From Bugulina stolonifera (taxonomy: Eukaryota; Bryozoa; Gymnolaemata; Cheilostomatida; Bugulidae): a DNA stretch of 64,000 nt. Below the pieces are notes generated by a model, which saw nothing but the letters and a program-made list of their open reading frames with translations, was not told where the DNA came from and did not search any database. Both the position numbers and the translations under genes were made by a program. The stretch lies in assembly GCA_935421135.1 (NCBI GenBank), contig OW285193.1:18152099-18216098 (forward strand), given 5' to 3'. Shown here piece by piece: positions 63,862-64,000 of this stretch (the first letter of the stretch is position 1; every line of letters starts with the position of its first letter).

Positions 63862-64000
63862 CTGCAACAAATTCTATGAATAAGCACTAACTTGTTTACT
63901 GGGTGATTTAATGTCTGAGCAGGTAAAATATGAGTCTGAAATTGACCCTTTGGAATATCATAGAATCTGGTATTAGCCTACTCCTGCAATGCAGATGGAA
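63862..64000. other. iGluR intron running off the window
   Basis: Sequence upstream of the acceptor at 63862; no exon seen. The rest of the receptor's amino-terminal domain and signal peptide must lie to the right of the window. Confidence 0.7.

Overview
The window is nuclear DNA from an animal. Genes are split into short exons with GT-AG introns, there are AATAAA poly(A) signals, and the genes recognised are animal types: two sigma-class glutathione S-transferases, Mediator subunit MED30, an ionotropic glutamate receptor (iGluR) and a single-pass C-type lectin. Compact AT-rich introns plus a GlnD-like-nucleotidyltransferase/TPR protein would fit an early-branching animal (homoscleromorph or calcareous sponge, placozoan, cnidarian) or another invertebrate. 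The sequence alone does not fix the species. All gene models were built by reading splice sites and carrying the reading phase across each junction. Layout: 1-16755 is one tandem array of a 29-bp unit, in perfect register for 577 units, with nested higher-order repeats. Ten bases after it comes the last visible exon of a nine-exon minus-strand coiled-coil gene (16767-22350, 3' end beyond the window), so the array sits in that gene's intron or ends it. 20.8-24.2 kb holds a hAT-like MITE and 12-bp minisatellites. 25.7-33.8 kb holds two tandem plus-strand GST genes with the same five-exon structure. GST1 intron 4 contains a solo LTR nested in a MITE, and GST2 intron 1 contains a 19-bp minisatellite. 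34.4-37.7 kb is a plus-strand 947-residue nucleotidyltransferase/TPR protein, and 38.6-40.4 kb is MED30 on the minus strand. A second MITE with perfect 8-bp target duplications lies at 40.8-41.4 kb, followed by AT-rich DNA. 43.6-63.9 kb is the iGluR on the minus strand (14 exons, N-terminus outside the window). Its 11.9-kb intron, placed between the pore loop and the SYTANLAAF helix, contains a complete plus-strand C-type lectin gene (52.6-59.3 kb), a possible two-exon minus-strand gene end (50.1-50.7 kb), inverted repeats, and a tRNA-derived SINE with an 18-bp target-site duplication. The genes do not form a pathway: GSTs are detoxification or prostanoid-type enzymes, MED30 is general transcription machinery, and the iGluR and lectin are membrane proteins that may be co-regulated or mutually interfering because one lies inside the other.
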